Shown here in pieces: positions 5,237 through 6,959 of a stretch of 6,959 bases of DNA (position 1 is its first letter; every line of letters starts with the position of its first letter). This DNA is from Acidaminococcaceae bacterium (GTDB lineage Bacteria; Bacillota; Negativicutes; Acidaminococcales; Acidaminococcaceae), in contig DOSQ01000083.1 of NCBI GenBank assembly GCA_003512125.1, positions 1 to 6,959 on the forward strand. The letters run 5' to 3'. The translations under genes and the position numbers were made by a program. A model generated the notes under the pieces. It searched no databases. It was not told where the DNA came from and saw nothing but the letters and a program-made list of their open reading frames with translations.

Positions 5237-5893
5237 ATGGAAGAATATATAACCATAGCGCTGCCAAAGGGAAAACTTTTTAAACGCAGTCTGGACCTGC
5301 TGGCCAAAGTGGGTTACAGTGCGGAAGGTGTTTGCGAAGATTCCCGTAAGCTGGTAATCAGTAACGAAAAGACAAAAGTGCGTTTTATCATTACGAAAAC
5401 TGTGGATCTGCCAACGTATGTGGAATATGGCGCTGCGGATATCGGCATCATCGGCAAGGATGTGCTGCTGGAAGAACAGAAGGACGTATACGAATTGCTG
5501 GATCTGGGCTTTGGCAAATGCCGTCTGATGATGGCGGTGCCAGAAGTGAAAAAGCGCCCGGAACTGAAAGATTACGCCCATTTACGTGTCGCGACAAAGT
5601 ACCCTAATTGTGCCAGGGAATATTTTGACAAACTGGGTATCCAAATGGAAATCGTAAAACTGAACGGTTCCATTGAACTGGGTCCCCTTATTGGTCTTTC
5701 GGAACTTATCGTAGATATTGTGGAAACAGGTACAACGATTAAGGAAAACAAGCTGGTGGAAGTGGACAGTATTTTTACGTCTACGGCGCGGCTGATTGCC
5801 AATCCGGTCAGCTTCAAGCTGAAATTTGAAAGGCTTCATAAACTGGTGGTAGACCTTCGTGCGGTACTGGCGGCGGAAAAAGCTGGCGTGTAG
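5237..5893 (+). CDS. hisG: ATP phosphoribosyltransferase, short-form catalytic subunit HisG
   Basis: HisG condenses ATP with PRPP to phosphoribosyl-ATP, the committed first step of histidine synthesis, in the cytoplasm. At 218 residues it is the short form (HisG-S), which lacks the C-terminal regulatory domain of the long form (about 290-300 residues) and depends on HisZ, encoded 57 nt upstream. Family motifs are ITIALPKGKLF (5-15), the DLPTYVEYGAADIGIIGKD segment (57-75) and the PRPP-binding loop DIVETGTTIKENKL (160-173) with Glu163, Thr164 and Gly165. The end, ANPVSFK (188-194) plus one final helix, is complete and normal. The start at 5237 has GGAG eight bases upstream. The gene is in an operon with yerC, hisZ and hisD, with no terminator between them. 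Confidence 0.96.
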   Translation: MEEYITIALPKGKLFKRSLDLLAKVGYSAEGVCEDSRKLVISNEKTKVRFIITKTVDLPTYVEYGAADIGIIGKDVLLEEQKDVYELLDLGFGKCRLMMAVPEVKKRPELKDYAHLRVATKYPNCAREYFDKLGIQMEIVKLNGSIELGPLIGLSELIVDIVETGTTIKENKLVEVDSIFTSTARLIANPVSFKLKFERLHKLVVDLRAVLAAEKAGV

Positions 5894-6029
5894 TTAGGAA
5901 AAATCAGGCGGATTCTATTTTGAAAATGGAAAGAGAGAAGCTGGTAGTTTCGCTGTTGTGGATGGAGCGCGAAGCGTAGAATTTTCATTTAAAAATTAGA
6001 ACTGATTCATACAGGAGATGAATTTTCAA
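5894..6029 (+). other. hisG-hisD spacer, 136 nt, no terminator seen
   Basis: TTCGC (5949-5953) can pair with GCGAA (5969-5973) but no T run follows, so readthrough into hisD is expected. AATCAGGCGG (5902-5911) resembles AATTAGGCGG in the yerC leader (3575-3584), 9 of 10 bases. An 18-codon open frame (5926-5979) has no histidine codons and no good ribosome binding site, so it is not a his attenuator peptide. AGGAG (6013-6017), 12 nt before the ATG, is the likely hisD ribosome binding site. Confidence 0.4.
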
Positions 6030-6959
6030 ATGAATATAATTGATGCAAGGAAGATGAATGCTGCGGAAATCGCGGCGCTGTTAAAGAAAAAAGCATTTGA
6101 TGAAACGGAACTTTCCCCCGGGGTGCAGGCGGCCTGTGACCGGATGTGGGGCGAGCACCTGACGGCGGCGCAGATAGTAGACCGTATTGTAGCGGGTGTG
6201 CGGTCTGGCGGAGATAAATGGCTCCTGCATTTTACCAATACCATTGACCGGGCCGGCCTGACGGCAGAAACCCTGCGGGTAACAGAAAAAGAATTTGACG
6301 AGGCCCGTACGCTGGTAGATCCGAAGGTGATTGATTCTATTACCCGCGCTATTATGAATGTTAAAAAATTCCATGAGGAACAGTTGCCCAGGTCCTGGTT
6401 CAGCAACCGGGCTTACGGCAGTATTGTAGGTCAGAAAGTTTCACCGCTGGACAGTGTGGGCATTTATGTGCCCGGTGGTACGGCGGCCTATCCTTCCAGC
6501 GTGATCATGAATGCGGTTCCGGCAAAAGTGGCCGGTGTGCCCCGCATCGTGATGGCGGCTCCTCCCGGCAAAGACGGGAAGCTGAATCCCTATGTGCTGG
6601 TAACGGCGGAAAAAATCGGTATCACTGAAATTTATAAAATGGGCGGTGCCCAGGCAATCGCGGCATTGGCTTTCGGAACGGAAACGGTTCCGAAAGTAAA
6701 TAAAATTACCGGTCCTGGAAATATTTTTGTGACATTGGCTAAAAAAGCGGTATACGGACATGTGGATATCGATATGCTGGCAGGCCCCAGTGAAATTCTG
6801 ATCGTGGCGGATGACTCCGCGAATCCGGTGTATCTGGCGGCAGACCTGTTGAGCCAGGCGGAACATGACCCGCTGGCCAGTGCAATCCTGATTACCGACA
6901 GTGATCGTATTGCCAAAGCTGTGGCGGCGGAGATAGAAGTGCAGTTGAAGGAACTGCCC
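6030..6959 (+). CDS. hisD: Histidinol dehydrogenase HisD, truncated by window edge
   Basis: HisD oxidises L-histidinol to L-histidine in two NAD-dependent steps, the end of the pathway. The frame is open from the ATG at 6030 to the window end: exactly 310 codons of a protein usually about 430 residues long. Recognisable segments are GIYVPGGTAAYPSSVIMNAVP (from residue 144), MGGAQAIAALAFGT (204-217), the GPGN...AKK segment (228-239), AGPSEILIVAD (251-261) and DLLSQAEHDP (272-281). In the last, Gln276 and His279 correspond to the zinc ligands Gln259 and His262 of the enteric enzymes. The catalytic Glu-His pair lies beyond the edge. The start has AGGAG 12 nt upstream, a long spacing, but no better in-frame start exists. 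No disruption is visible. Being fourth in the operon, it should respond to the same signals as hisG. Confidence 0.95.
   Translation, partial: MNIIDARKMNAAEIAALLKKKAFDETELSPGVQAACDRMWGEHLTAAQIVDRIVAGVRSGGDKWLLHFTNTIDRAGLTAETLRVTEKEFDEARTLVDPKVIDSITRAIMNVKKFHEEQLPRSWFSNRAYGSIVGQKVSPLDSVGIYVPGGTAAYPSSVIMNAVPAKVAGVPRIVMAAPPGKDGKLNPYVLVTAEKIGITEIYKMGGAQAIAALAFGTETVPKVNKITGPGNIFVTLAKKAVYGHVDIDMLAGPSEILIVADDSANPVYLAADLLSQAEHDPLASAILITDSDRIAKAVAAEIEVQLKELP

Noticed and set aside
4676..5581. A 301-codon open frame on the minus strand opposite hisZ and hisG
   Set aside because: It runs antisense to two clearly real, conserved genes and across their spacer. Its translation is rich in Phe, His, Gln and Cys with no recognisable domain, as expected of a shadow frame.
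5926..5979. A 17-residue frame between hisG and hisD
   Set aside because: It has no good ribosome binding site, no histidine codons and no terminator or antiterminator after it.

Overview
The window looks like ordinary chromosome from an anaerobic Firmicute. The evidence is an S-box (SAM-I) riboswitch, strong AGGAGG-type ribosome binding sites, a YerC-type TrpR-like regulator next to his genes, a short-form HisG paired with HisZ, and a ferredoxin-dependent 2-oxoacid oxidoreductase. The class Negativicutes (Acidaminococcus/Phascolarctobacterium-like) is a guess from overall gene style and cannot be proved from the sequence alone. No mobile element, CRISPR array, rRNA or tRNA was seen.

Region 1 (1-585, minus strand, then a divergent promoter region): the start of a 2-oxoacid:ferredoxin oxidoreductase operon. 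A 62-residue two-cluster ferredoxin (delta) subunit is followed after 6 nt by the alpha subunit, which runs off the left edge. The 199-nt gap before the divergent TetR-family gene holds a good promoter for each direction and two palindromes that could be TetR operators. One of them surrounds the -35 element of the oxidoreductase promoter. Region 2 (586-1284, plus strand): the TetR-family regulator.

Region 3 (1285-3451, plus strand): a weak AT-rich terminator, then a sigma-A type promoter, a complete SAM-I riboswitch with its own terminator, and the genes metN and metI for a methionine ABC importer (ATPase and permease). A strong intrinsic terminator follows metI directly, so the substrate-binding protein MetQ is not in this operon. 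When SAM is abundant the riboswitch should stop transcription before metN; when SAM is low, methionine uptake is switched on.

Region 4 (3452-6959, plus strand): a histidine biosynthesis operon starting with yerC, a TrpR-superfamily regulator, then hisZ and hisG, which together form the short-form ATP phosphoribosyltransferase (step 1), then hisD (histidinol dehydrogenase, last step), cut by the right edge. The operon leader can fold into two abutting hairpins, the second of which covers part of the yerC ribosome binding site. An 11-nt sequence in this leader recurs exactly just before hisG. No T-box was found. The most plausible less-described biology here is local control of his genes by YerC and/or this leader; the rest is conventional.
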